Shown: positions 1-11,065 of the stretch, in pieces
Numbering within the stretch: position 1 is the first letter of the stretch
Layout of the letters: each line of letters opens with the position of its first letter
Assembly (NCBI GenBank): GCA_001687465.1
Contig: LVLI01000035.1
Coordinates: 1-64,000 of the forward strand
Source of the DNA: Halocafeteria seosinensis
Lineage: Eukaryota > Sar > Bigyra > Bicosoecida
Length of the DNA stretch: 64,000 bases
Direction: 5' to 3'
Program-made: the position numbers and the translations under genes
Notes under the pieces: model-generated
What the model saw: the letters and a program-made list of their open reading frames with translations, nothing else
Database searches by the model: none
What the model was told of the DNA's origin: nothing

Positions 1-412
1 ACTCGATACTGTGGATACTTCTGCCGTCCGAGCTGGCCATAACCTGGAATTTGTGTGGACGCAACGATACTATCACGCGATCAACAGGCAACACATGGTC
101 TGCTAGAGCAGGATTCAGAAAATGAAGCTCCAAGTGTTGAGGCCCAGTTTGAATAGAATAGTCGACATCTTTCACGAATGGTTTGTTTGCAACAGGCGTT
201 GGACTTTGAGCTTCTAATGCGCTCAAAGTATTTTGGGGTAGTTTTGCACGAAGGTTTTCAGCTACCTTCGACATGATCGGAACATCGCTCTTCAGTGTCT
301 GGGTGGTAGACAACTGCCGCGGATAGAGTCCCCACACAGTGCGATACAACCGATTATTCGCGACATCAGTATACAGTTGATTTAATTCTGTCATCTCAAA
401 CTCTTCGAATAG
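1..412 (-). pseudogene. Inverted 5' fragment of the gene at 497-1267
   Basis: The minus strand is open from about 412 down to base 1. It begins after an intron-like segment (donor GTAGGT at 490, acceptor CTGCAG ending at 413) and contains a Met in the context FEEFEMTELNQLY. Its last 46 codons are identical to the start of the plus-strand reading frame at 497, in the same frame. I read it as the missing upstream coding part of the plus-strand gene, inverted by an assembly error or a rearrangement. I recognise no domain. The label 'pseudogene' means a misplaced fragment here; there is no internal lesion. Confidence 0.6.
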
Positions 413-635
413 CTGCAGTAGAGAAAAATTGTCAAATCCAAACGATGCTATGGATGTTAATGAAATGAGGCCTCAGTAATGACCACCTACCTCATCCAAC
501 ACTTGGAGCTTCATTTTCTGAATCCTGCTCTAGCAGACCATGTGTTGCCTGTTGATCGCGTGATAGTATCGTTGCGTCCACACAAATTCCAGGTTATGGC
601 CAGCTCGGACGGCAGAAGTATCCACAGTATCGAGT
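1..635. repeat. Inverted repeat, 139-nt perfect arms (1-139 and 497-635)
   Basis: Bases 1-139 are the exact reverse complement of 497-635, separated by a 357-nt spacer. The arm is coding in both copies. The match stops abruptly at 139/497, where the spacer begins, and is cut off by the window edge at base 1. Read backwards, the spacer joins in frame to the gene that starts in the right arm. This is what a fold-back assembly join or template switch would leave; a real inverted duplication is the alternative. Confidence 0.95.
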
Positions 636-1267
636 TGAAAGACAACACCGAACCATGGAATCGATTCCAGGATTCATACGCCAACCCTAACAATCCAATA
701 CTTCCTTCCGTCGCTGAAGATCTTCCGCGATCGATCGGTACTGTGACTGGCTCAGCTAACTTTCAGTCATCGTCCCTGGAAGACGCTCAGTGGTTACCTA
801 TTGGGCAACAACTCTCGACGCACACTCGTACTTTAAATACCGAGATTTTCCCATCTACTACGTCCTTCAATGGAAACTCCTCTAGCACGCTCAGTAACAG
901 TCAATCAATTGTTTCGGCCAGTGAAAAGAGTGGATCTGCAACAACGACGCTGTGCAGTAACGCCATGTCGACTTCCCGAGCGTCCCTGCTAAATGTCGGT
1001 GGATTCGATTTCGGAGCTGATCCTGGACATCACCAGAACGGGGACATTTTTTCTGGATTCCCCGTTTCACTTGAGGATGTCAGCGATGAGGTTAGTGGCT
1101 CTTTCGGGGACACATATAGTAGGCACAACAACATCAATTGGGGGACAGGGGTATCAATTAAAGAACCGACATTGGCAGAGCCGGCCCAAGCGGACTTAGA
1201 GAGGGTATCTAGTGTTTCGAGCTTTGACAGCGTGTTTGGTTCCAGCCTGAGTGAACTCCAAGGATAG
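497..1267 (+). CDS. Unrecognised Ser/Thr-rich protein, C-terminal part
   Basis: The frame is open from the right repeat arm to a stop at 1267. An ATG at 479 gives 262 residues, but those first codons are the reverse complement of an exon-intron boundary (GATGAG|GTAGGT), so 479 is unlikely to be the true start. The genuine upstream exon appears to be the inverted segment at 1-412. The conserved-looking part is the first 60 residues, with an alternating hydrophobic pattern (for example PVDRVIVSLRPHKFQVMAS) that suggests a beta domain. The rest is low-complexity Ser/Thr/Asn-rich sequence. I do not recognise the family. Confidence 0.6.
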   Translation, partial: QHLELHFLNPALADHVLPVDRVIVSLRPHKFQVMASSDGRSIHSIELKDNTEPWNRFQDSYANPNNPILPSVAEDLPRSIGTVTGSANFQSSSLEDAQWLPIGQQLSTHTRTLNTEIFPSTTSFNGNSSSTLSNSQSIVSASEKSGSATTTLCSNAMSTSRASLLNVGGFDFGADPGHHQNGDIFSGFPVSLEDVSDEVSGSFGDTYSRHNNINWGTGVSIKEPTLAEPAQADLERVSSVSSFDSVFGSSLSELQG

Positions 1268-1759
1268 CTGGTTAGCAGGGACCACTGCTCACATTTGTTC
1301 GTGTGGAGCATTTATTCATGTTTTTTGCGTTGGCGCTGCATGCGATGCAGTAGCGGGACGCAAATGTTCATATTGGTGTATAGCTTGGATGTGCCCGTTT
1401 CATGTTATCCAAGAATACATACACCCTGTGCAGTCATCCCCTGCATTCTGGTACGATTACTTGTCATCTTTCTTTTTGTTTTTTTGTCAATCTGGCTTCC
1501 TACCATATGAGGATGTCATCAGTTAACTTGAAGTTTGTCCACCCCTTGACAGGGCAGGGACCACCTCAAGCGCGTAGATGCTGCACTTCATGCAGTATAC
1601 GGATAGATATTACTAGAATCCTGCCTCGTTAGTTAAAATTGCAAACAAGGCCAGCAACAACCTTACTGTTCTCAGAAGAGCGTTCCCCGGTATTGCACGC
1701 TGGTGGGGCAAGCAACGGATCACTCCGTGGTTTAATATTTGGTGCATGGGAACGACAAG
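1268..1759. other. Intergenic, nothing recognised
   Basis: This stretch contains only short open frames with no domain-like content and a T-rich run near 1466-1485. It would hold the 3' end of the left gene and the promoter of the ankyrin gene. Confidence 0.6.
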
Positions 1760-4700
1760 ATGAGCAACAGGCGGTACGAAATCCAGCGGGAAGGTGAAGA
1801 GGAGGAATCCACGCCTGAGTGGATGAAACGAGTGAAAAACGATGAGTTAGATTTGATCTTGCGGTACGCTCCAACCGAAGCTTCGAGCCCCAAGTCGGAA
1901 TTGATACCGTGTGTATACTGGCTGCAGAGCGTCAGCGGCTTATGCTATCCACGGCCGTGCACCTGAGTTAGAGCGGGATAGACAGAAACTGAGTCAGCAA
2001 ATTCGGCCTTCTGATGACAAGGGATGGTTCGACGTCCCAGCTTCTCAGTACGTAATGATCGCATGGAATGCTACCGTTATCTCTGAAGACTGCTTGTCTC
2101 CTTGCAGCAAGGGACCTATGACGTACAACTCGTCGTACACAGGAAGAGCACTAAAGAGTCAGGCACCGGCAATGCAGAACCATATAGCTCTTGTGAGTAG
2201 TATCTCAGCTTTTTCCATAACGCTTTTCCCTCTTACTTCGTATTTGGGCAGGAACGATTATATATCCCCCCTGATGTGCGTGCGGAAATAGAGAAGGCAA
2301 AAAACAGTAAGAGGGCGGGACCGACCAATATTCGTATCACATTTGCGAGCCGATTGCACTGTGCGTGTATAAACGCAGCGTTTACAACCAAGGACTTCAA
2401 GAAGACTACCCTAAAAGCTCTCGGAGAAGGCGAAACAGCCCTGTCCAGTTTGCGAGGAACCATCCTCAGCAATGCCAACAGTCCCGCTAGGGACAAATCA
2501 GACAGCAAAAAGAAAGGAAACGAGCTCTCAGTAACAGATGGTAAGCAACAGTTGCTCCTGCATTGTTCTGGGCATATAAGGTGGCAAGGTGTCCTATGTT
2601 ACAGCGAGTTCCACTAAGGGGCTCCCATTGCTGGAGGATACATTTCCGGATAAACTAAAACCATCTCAACTGATGAAGAAATACACAATTTTTCGGATGA
2701 GAGATGATAGCGTAAAAGGAAGTGAAGATTTCAAAGAAGAGTCAGACTCTACAGGGCTACGTTTAGGCAAGCCAGGAGTGTCGGCAAAGAACCGGCAGGG
2801 AGACATTGGCGATTTTCCGTATACCATGAATAAAGGAGGTCCCGGAATGGTCAACGGCATTCTCACTGTCAATTATGAGAACGCCCGCGAAGCCACGGCC
2901 GAAGCGATGAAATGGGGAGAGGTTGGCAACATCAAGTACAAGGACAAGGAAGTGGTGATGACGGTAAAACTGGCACCTCAATTCTACGAGCCGTTTGCTC
3001 AGTCTCTGAAGGCTTCGATAGAAGATAACTTTACTTTTGAATCACAGTTGAGTCCTCCACTTTTTATTGCTGATATAGGATCAAAGAAGGCCAAAGCCCG
3101 GAAAGCTGAAGAGTATAAGGAAAACGACAAGCAATTGTCACAATCTGAGACTTTTGAGCAGGAAATTCAAGCGGAGAATGACCAAGGGAATAATACAAAG
3201 AGAGAAAAACAATGGCCAGCGGAAATTGACGAACACGAGCTGCATAAACAAGAAATGCGAAAGGAGAAAGCCAAGGCTCAGTTGGAAATCAACAAACTAT
3301 TCAGAGAATTCTCAGAGTTAGGAGAAACACATAAAATGAACTTGCTTCACCGACAAGGGTGGCAAGTACATGCCGATCGTACTCCATGGTACCAACGCCG
3401 CGAGCTGTCTTACGAAAAAAAACGAACGTCAGTAACCTTGTCAAACTGTTTCGCGAGCATCTACCTTACACAGATTGTTCGGTTCTCCTAATTTTTACCG
3501 CAGAAGGCTTATTCAAAAGCAGAGAGATGAAGAATTGAGACTGGGTAAAGTAATGGATATGTGGATTGAGAAAGGCGAACAGCCTGTCCGCGTGTATCCA
3601 AACATTAACGAAGCCGACGATGAGGGAAATACACCACTCATACTCGCAGCGAAGAATGGATGGGATAAGGCCGTACAGCTTTTGCTCTCCATGGGTGCGG
3701 ACCATCGCAAAAAAACAATATTTAACGAAAATGCACTTTCGCTCGCTAGGGCTGAGTCAGAAGCGGCTTCTGTTGCCATCTTCCGAAGGCAGCCAGGTGC
3801 CGGAGAGCGCAAACGCAGGGCAGCTCGTTGCATTCGTGTTTTAGACACCAGAACTCTGCTGAAAGTTGTCCAAGATGGAGACTATCGACGGGCACGCTAC
3901 CTGATTCGTGATGTTCGTAACATGCCATAACGCCCTCGAATTGTGTTCAAGCAGTGATCCTTAACCGTTTGCAACTTCTTCCGCAGGAGAAAGAGAACCC
4001 TAACTTAACAAACAAATACGGGATGACTCCTTTGCACTACGCTGTCATTAATCGTGACTTCGAAATGATCAAACTACTAGTACGTAACACACTAGCTCTT
4101 AATCAATTGTGCCGTCGCGAATATTCGCTCCCCACTCACAGTCTGAAGCGGGAGCCGATCCTGAGGCACGGAACAACAACGGACAGACACCCTTGATGCT
4201 GGCTCAAGCAGAGGACGATGAGCTCGCATTGGATATTGAAAAGTCCATTGGTGCGGGCAGAAAGGTTAGTCGACTGCAACACTATATTCCCCTGGCGCTG
4301 TTAGCAATCGCTCCTGTCACATTACAGATGAAGAAACTCCGACAACGGGAAGCCATTCAGAAGAAACGTCAAGAAGAAGAATTAGCAAGGAAGGAAGATC
4401 TCTTGGCTAGAGAACTAAGAATATACACTAAAGGAACAGCAGCTGCGAAAGCAGTTTTTACGAGCTTCAGGAAAACCGATGACCGTCGTAAACCAACACA
4501 ACGAGAGACATCAGCCTCGAACGAGAAACCCATGTTGTATCCAGAAAATCCGGCTGAGACGAAAACATCCCGGAAAAGGAAGCCAAAGTACAGCCTCACT
4601 TCTGACGCGCGCAGCGCTATGAAGCCTTCTCCCGACTTTGAAAACTTAAAGAAAAAAAGTCTTGCAACATCATGGAACAGACACGCGTTGAACTTCTACG

Positions 4701-4963
4701 GGAAGCTGGTAAAGGAAAAGAGCTCTAACGAACACGTGGAAGCTCACAGAACTCTTAGCTCAACGTCGCTTGCTGCCCACGAGCTACCACAGAATACCTT
4801 ATCAGCAAGTACAGGTGCTGCTTCCTACGAATACCAGGAGCGAACAAGGCAACCCAAGAAACTGGATGAGGAGATGAGAAATGAACAGATGATCCCGGCG
4901 ACAACCGACCCTAAATTTGAAGACTGGCTCAGGTTCCGGTTCGGTAAAATAAGTACAATCTAG
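1760..4963 (+). CDS. Ankyrin-repeat protein with charged coiled-coil regions
   Basis: Nine exons can be chained with consistent phase: 1760-1863, 1928-2047, 2108-2192, 2252-2540, 2605-3427, 3504-3912, 3987-4079, 4142-4264 and 4328-4963, giving about 893 residues. The first half (MSNRRYEIQREGEEEESTPE...) is acidic and not recognised, and a Lys/Glu-rich helix follows. Ankyrin repeats sit around residues 500-690, with recognisable cores EGNTPLILAAKNG, YGMTPLHYAVINRD and NNGQTPLMLAQ. The tail is basic and disordered. The exon 2-3 and 6-7 junctions are the least sure; the latter uses a weak GTTCGT donor. An ATG at 1739, seven codons upstream and in frame, is an alternative start. The 63-nt intron at 4265-4327 has no in-frame stop. 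The role is unknown; ankyrin repeats bind proteins. Confidence 0.75.
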
Positions 4964-4987
4964 GTCACGTCTGCTCTTGTTCATTGA

Positions 4988-6843
4988 TCAGCTATTGAAA
5001 CCGTAAGGAGGTAGACTTCGTGTTCGCCGCCTTCTCATATGATAACCTCGGCGAGTTTTGAGGCCATTCAATTCCTTCTCTGGGCCATCCTCAGAACTAT
5101 CTAAGATGGAGTTAGCAAAATAGTTATTTATGAGAATATGAATATTCGCCATTTGCGCTCCAGGAAGCCTTTTAGAGATGCTTTTACCCATTTCTGTAGC
5201 CCACTTTCTTGTACTTTCTCCAAAGAATCTCATCGCGAATGAAGCTGACCCCTGTCTTTGCTCTTGGGAAGATTCCGTCGAAGGGGATGATGGCGCATTG
5301 CAATCATCTGTATCACCTGAGGCAAAGGATGGGCGGGTACCACTATCCTGTCGATCAAGCGACCCATTCCAATTGTCCCAAAAATTAGAAAGCTCGTCAA
5401 TCGAGCCAGAGGATCCGTAATCACATCTTGAATCAGTTGCAGCACGCCATCTTGAGGAAGCGATCGCTTCTCTGGGAAGCTGGACTTGGACGTCGGTGCG
5501 TAGAGGTCTCTCTGCACTTCGTGAAGATGCACTTTTCTTTTGCACAGAAACAGAGGGGAGAGGTCTCGGATCAGACGCATCATCACCATCAGTATCGTCT
5601 TGAGAAGCTACCTTCGCCTCGGAAGCGGTAGGCGTAGCCTCCTTAGTTTCCCCAAAGAGCCATATCAGATTCGAATTCTTTTCCGAAAAGACAGCAATGT
5701 CCTCACGAGGAAGTAATCCCGGCTCTAGGAAAATTATCTTCCTCAAATAAGGGTGAGTATTCCAAATCCAAAATACTAAAGGCGTGGCGTAGAGTGAGAT
5801 CACTACCTGCAATGATAGACTCACGAAACTATTCGAACACAACACTGAAGATGACAGCAAAGCCACAACTTACATCCACGGTATAGTGATTCCTAGAGGC
5901 TACTATCAATGCATCTGTTACTATAACCAGTACAGCTTCCAACCATAAGATCCATTTAGCGGTCACATCCCGAAACACTAGCCACTGGCAAAACACGGTC
6001 AACATGACAAATGTAGCATGCCCCGAAAAAATTAAGTCATGACACGATCCAATATGAAGACCGCCTTTATGGCAAACCATGCTACTGTCAGGCAAAGTTG
6101 TACCCACAAAAGATAGAGCTCTGAGAGTAAGGAGAGTCCCGTGGCTCGTTAGAAACACTCGTAGACCTCCCAATAGTCGTTCGTTCCGATAGTAGAACAT
6201 GCACCCGAGATAACCCACAAGAGGCAGCAGGTAAAGGACCTGGATCGCATAAAGAAAATTCAATAAACACCACCAGCGTTGCATCAGATGTGAACCGACG
6301 TACCTCAGGGATCCAACGATATCGTTGTAAATCTGGGAAGAACTCCTGTCCCAGGTCGGGGAGCCGTTGAGTGCCAATCATCTCGTGGTCGATAACNCCC
6401 CGCCGGTATGCAATGGCGACGCACTTTGTGTGGAACAGTACTGCACAAACGAATCCACTTGTTACTTTCGCTGTTTTCCAGAACGAGTGCCGATACATCC
6501 AAATCCACGCCAACAGTGGCCTCCAAACGAAGGACACAAAGAACTCCTTGAGGGAGTGCTGGCGGATGAATCTTATTGAGTGCAGCGAAAAGACCCAAAG
6601 AGTCGCAAAGAAAGTATACACCTGAATCATGCACTTGATAGCAAAGCTGTCAAAGTATATGTTGTCTTTACTGAAGCCAACTTCCGGCTCTGTAGACCGT
6701 TCATCTGACATGGTCCATTTTCCCCCTCGAGGGGCGTCTTTACGATCAGTGTTCCCCCCTTTGCATTTAGCGGACATGCCAGAAGAGTGACATGCCTCCT
6801 CTTGAGACGGATACATTGTTTTAGTAGACGTTCTCCTCTGCAT
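4988..6843 (-). CDS. Sphingomyelin-synthase-like membrane transferase (PAP2_C)
   Basis: Three exons (6304-6843, 5874-6239, 4988-5806) encode about 574 residues. Members of this family move a phosphoalcohol head group onto ceramide in Golgi or plasma membrane. After a hydrophilic N-terminus come several membrane segments. The family marks are visible: RLPDLGQEFFPD before a membrane segment, then CHDLIFSGHA, and HYTVDV across the exon 2/3 junction. These supply the expected His-His-Asp catalytic triad. The C-terminal tail of about 240 residues is Ser/Asp-rich and longer than in animal SMS proteins. One ambiguous base (N at 6397) leaves one unknown residue. The head group (choline, ethanolamine or inositol) cannot be read from the sequence. 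A second Met at about 6712 could be the start. Confidence 0.85.
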
Positions 6844-7610
6844 AGATTACGTGTTCTGACCCACGGTTGAGGCTTCCCACCGAAGGCGCACCGAGTTAAC
6901 GACAAAAAGGATCTCCAGGGGGAGCTGACGAGGAAGGTGGACGTGCCAGCGGAAACGTTATATGCCCACTTCTGTGTAGAACTGAATAACACCTGAGAAG
7001 CGACAAATGCGGAACTATGATATAGTACCGAGGAACTGTCGTGCGCCCTCTAATAAATGCTTGCGAGTTGAACGTGTTATCTCCCTGGCAGGGCGGGATA
7101 CTGGAGGTCCACGGGTAAACTGCAAACCCACGAGAATGGGCAAGACTGCTGTTTCCCTCCTCTATTCAGAAAGGCATTTAAATCTCATTAAACAATTTCA
7201 TTTCCTCCGATTTCAACGAGCTGAGGGTTGAACCTCGCCAACGGGATAAGATGCCCGGCCGGCGGCCCCGCGCGCGGCAGGACGATTTCGGCGGGGCCGC
7301 CGGCCGGGGATGGATGGGAAATTTAGGTTGTTTTGGAAAGTACCAAATTATGAAATATGTTATGAAGCTGTTAAAAATTATAGTTATGCTGTACGTAAGA
7401 TACACTTTCTACAACCAAGGTCAACAAACAAAGTGAGCATTTTCGACTGCCGAAACTGGTAACACAACGATGACACAACGTTGGCTTGGGAGGTACTTCC
7501 GTCGGGAAGTCCCAAGCGTTTTCAGAAGGAACCTCAATTTTCCACCGATTTCATATTACTATTTTATCGATTTAATGTAGAAGACGAAAAGCGTATACTC
7601 TGAATTAACA
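6844..7610. other. Intergenic with GC-rich hairpin
   Basis: No convincing gene is present. Short open frames (for example around 7007-7231) lack coding character. The GC-rich perfect inverted repeat at 7254-7308 is listed separately. It is flanked by AT-rich sequence, including a run of A/T between 7330 and 7420. Confidence 0.6.
7254..7308. repeat. GC-rich perfect hairpin, 17-bp stem, 21-nt loop
   Basis: Bases 7254-7270 pair perfectly with 7292-7308. The stem is almost pure G+C in an otherwise AT-leaning intergenic stretch. No T-run follows and no adjacent gene explains it. It could form a very stable structure in RNA or single-stranded DNA. It lies upstream of the SMS-like gene and downstream of the E2 gene. 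Confidence 0.9.
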
Positions 7611-8439
7611 CTACGCATTAGGGGCTTTCTTAGCAGCTTCTCTCGCTTTCGATTCATACTTCTTGACATCCTCCCTCATTTCACTAGCAGCATCCGCATT
7701 TAACGCATTACCTGAAGTACAGATACATGCAACTTCGCAATGAAAATCAAGCGAGTTACTAGTCCAGCATCATAATGCGCAGTTTACCTAAATCAGGGCA
7801 TGAAAGAAGCTTGAATACGTGTTCGGCTCGTCTATCGATCTTCACCGTCGGTTTGTTTATACCCTGTAGTTGCAAGCAATTTGCAATTGGACAATCGAAG
7901 TTAACGAGGACGAGTCTCCAGACAGTACGGAACAGAGAAATGCGTACCTCCATACATATTTCCCCAGTTTCGGGGTCGACATTAGGGTGGTACAAAGCCC
8001 CTACATCAAACTTCATCTGCAATCGCGTCCAAATCTTAGCTGCCAACACTCGCAAGCGCCACTAGCAGAACATACTGAAGGTGATTCCATGGGATACTTG
8101 TCCGGATACTTGAGGGTCAATCGGAACTGCTTCCCCTTGTACGGACAGTCTCGAATTTCATCATCCACGCTATACTTGTCCTGCAACGAAGTTAACGACT
8201 CTCCCATCATACAGCATACCCCTTCACTGAGCGTTTATAGCATACGGGGCCTTGGATCCATAATTCCCATGTAAATGGGTCATCCTCGTCAGGCTGTGTA
8301 ACACGTCCATGCTCCACTTTCGGCCAGATCTTCTCTCTCTCCTGAACTTCAAACCTATTTCGTTTACGGCTCTTTTTGCTCTGATCGGCAGCAAACTAAC
8401 CTTTAGGAGTGCCTTCACGGCCGTCGATTGAGAAGCCAT
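7611..8439 (-). CDS. Ubiquitin-conjugating enzyme E2, PEX4-like
   Basis: Six small exons (8401-8439, 8246-8341, 8076-8180, 7948-8016, 7788-7863, 7611-7711) sum to 486 nt, or 161 residues. E2 enzymes carry ubiquitin as a thioester. The UBC fold is clear: helix 1 (AVKALLKEREKIW), TQPDEDDPFTWELWIQGP, the strand KQFRLTLKYPDKYPMESPS, the HPN motif in ALYHPNVD, and the active-site Cys in TGEICME. The 'TGEIC' wording is typical of PEX4, the peroxisomal E2 that recycles the PTS receptor. Two things are odd. There is an insert before KGKQF (DKYSVDDEIRDCPY). The stretch after the Cys (GINKPTVKIDRRAEHV) lacks the usual W-S/T-P motif. The C-terminus (NALNADAASEMRED...) is canonical. E2 membership is firm; PEX4 identity is tentative. 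Confidence 0.8.
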
Positions 8440-8948
8440 TGTCTGAATCGAATGAATATTTCGAACGCTGTGTTTAGCACACTACAACACGTCGACGTCC
8501 TGCAGGGAGATAACATTGAGGATGGTAAACAAATGACCTAGATTCGAAAGTATATCACCTACCACCAGAATATTGTACGTTGGCTTCTACGATAAGATAA
8601 CACAAAATACATTCCAGTACCGACTATCTATGAGGTGATCTTTGGTTCTCAGCATGCCCCTGAGCATTGCCCCAACAGTGTTGGGCCAACAGTGAAGTTC
8701 TGGCAACCTTCACAGATGCTAGTTGACGTCGAAGTTTACAAACGGAACGTGATTAAAGGTACGTGAAGTGAGAAATCATTGGGAGCAATACCATTTGTAC
8801 GCTAGATACTTGTAAGGTTCGACTATTGAGACATGTTATCGACCTTGCCAGCGTAACTGCAAGCAACAATAGCGGGTGGGCTATCTACCTACTTTGTATC
8901 TGTCACATACGGGTTGTAGCACCTGGGAACACAGCCGGAAATACAGGC
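8440..8948. other. Intergenic, nothing recognised
   Basis: No long open frame, RNA or repeat was seen. The stretch lies between two minus-strand genes and probably contains the E2 promoter and the 3' end of the RPxSA protein gene. Confidence 0.6.
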
Positions 8949-10824
8949 CTATGATGACTTCTCAGACGAATGCAATTGAAGCCGGCGGCTGTGGCTCATT
9001 AGTCGGACGTTTGAACCGGCATGCATTGGGACCAACTGGAAGCTCTCTTGAAGTGGGAAATGGACATCCCTGAATCTCGGTCGCTCCTGGCTAGTTCGCG
9101 ACAACGTTCCCATACCTTTGCTGGAGCCAATAGAATGAGGTCGTCGTGAGAAAGCACTTCGAGGGCGGGAGTAGGCTGATCGACCAAACTGAACTTGAAG
9201 ACTGGAAGGCATACTCATGTCAATGAGTGTAGCTTTTGTCTTCGAGTCTTCTGCGGCTGACGCCGCTGCAGAATCGTTCCGGAGTTGGTCTTCAGACTCA
9301 AACGACATCGATTGCCTCTGGTGCCCAACCTGCGCACTTTGAGTTCGTCGTGGCAATGTATAATTATCGTTCTCTACGCTGCTGTTCCTATCCACGGTCT
9401 TCGGAGTTCCAGGGGGTGAAGCACTCTGATCCGAAGCTTCCCAAGGGGCACTGCCGGTCACTTGATTCTCCATAGCTATCACTTCTTTGTTTTGCCTTGC
9501 TGGCAGATCCATCGTCTTTTTCCCTGCATCTTTCACCGCCTCGTCCATCGCTAGCACCGAAACTAGCTGCTGCTCCTGTACATCCTCGTCTTCTTCCATG
9601 GAAGAAGCATGGTTGCTGCCCTGGACCGGGTTCATTTGTGACGACTGCGCCATTCTGGAGTAGTCGGCTAGTCCGGAAGAACGAAGCGTTGTGTTAGCCG
9701 TGATACAAGGTTCGTCAATTGACGACGGACGAGGAACGAAACTCACGTTTCCGTCAGAGCTTCCTCCACCGGCAAGCTGGATGATGCCGTCGGTTGTATG
9801 TGGGCGCGTTTTATCTCCGTTCGTATTCGGATATGTGCCGTGGTCCGCAACACCGTTTGCTGAAGACGGCTGAGGTTCGGCATCGAATGCCTCATAGATC
9901 CATTCGTTAGCTACATTAAACTTCGCGGATCTCCGGCCATACACAGGCTTCTCGGACTCATACTTCATTGTATTTCTCCTCCTCCAAGCGTTTTCGCTCC
10001 TTCTCGTACTCTTGACAAGCTGAGTATGTGCCGCAGAGTGTGGGCGTTGCAGGGTGACACCCCCAGCGTTGTGCTTACTGCTCCTTTTGAGGATTTTCAT
10101 TACGGACTTTGCATGGTAAAGGCGTTCTACATCTTGCTTCCGCCAGTTTCTTTGGCGTTCGATTTCCTTTTGTTCGTTGTAAGGGTACACTATATGACTC
10201 TCGTAAGGTGCCGTTTCGGTGGTAAGCTTGAATGCATGGCCTTTCGAACGGTTATTGAGGGGTGCTGAGGTCCCAGTACGCTGCTGTTGAACCTTGGGCG
10301 CCGGAAATATGTCCTCCGAAGCTGGCTTTCGGTACTTCTGCAACTTTCATACTGAACACATAAAGTCTGTTCCGAATTGGACGAGAAGTTGACAAATCTT
10401 TCTTACCGCTACGTAGTCGGCAGCTGTCCCTAATGCTCTTCTAAAGTTCCCCAGGCCGTTGAATACCTCTTGTAAATGGCTCGAGGCTCCCTCGTTTAAG
10501 CAGGCTTCCAATCTCTCAAGCCGTATAGTTCTTTCTGCATAAAGACAAGTTGAATGTGTTTAGCGTACAATGCCGGTATTCTGCCGACTATCACTTACGA
10601 GCTTTGGTAGATGGCTGGCGTCCTCGAATGAGACTGTTAACAATGGGCGTGCTTTGTTGAGAGGGTAGTCTGTCTGCCAATAGTGATGGAGTTGGCCTTC
10701 TGGCAGATTGCTGCAAAGGCTGTCTGCTGGAGGTAGAGTTTGGAAGTTTAGATCTTTCCTGTTTCCAGGAAGTTGGGATCCCAGGAATCACAGGATAAGA
10801 CCTACTGTCTGCGTCTGTGATCAT
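8949..10824 (-). CDS. Basic disordered protein with RPxSA-type motifs
   Basis: Three exons (10599-10824, 10407-10534, 8949-10337) give about 580 residues starting at MITDADSRSYPVIPG. The only predicted ordered part is a short helical stretch near residues 75-115 (RLERLEACLNEGASSHLQEV) followed by a charged segment with EQKEIERQRNWRKQDVERLY. The rest is Ser/Arg-rich. Motifs of the form R-P/R-x-S-A/I recur (RPHSAAHT, RPRSAFSR, RPHSIGS, RTQSAQVG). The same signature appears in several other genes of this window. No enzyme domain is visible. A cytoskeletal or ciliary scaffold role is an inference from the motif style only. Confidence 0.7.
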
Positions 10825-11065
10825 TCTTAGAGAGTTGTGATCCAACAATTTGTGGAACGTTGCTATATTCGTTGAAGCACGCCAGCGCCAAACAGTCTAA
10901 TAGACGAGCACTCCCCGCCCATTACACGTAGCAGTGATAATGACCATTAATATTATCGATATTAACCAAACTAACTACAACTTCTATACACGTAGTTGTC
11001 TAGTACAATGTCCACCATACTGGTATTATTAGGACGCGGCGCGAACGGTATTCCATCTTGAAACT

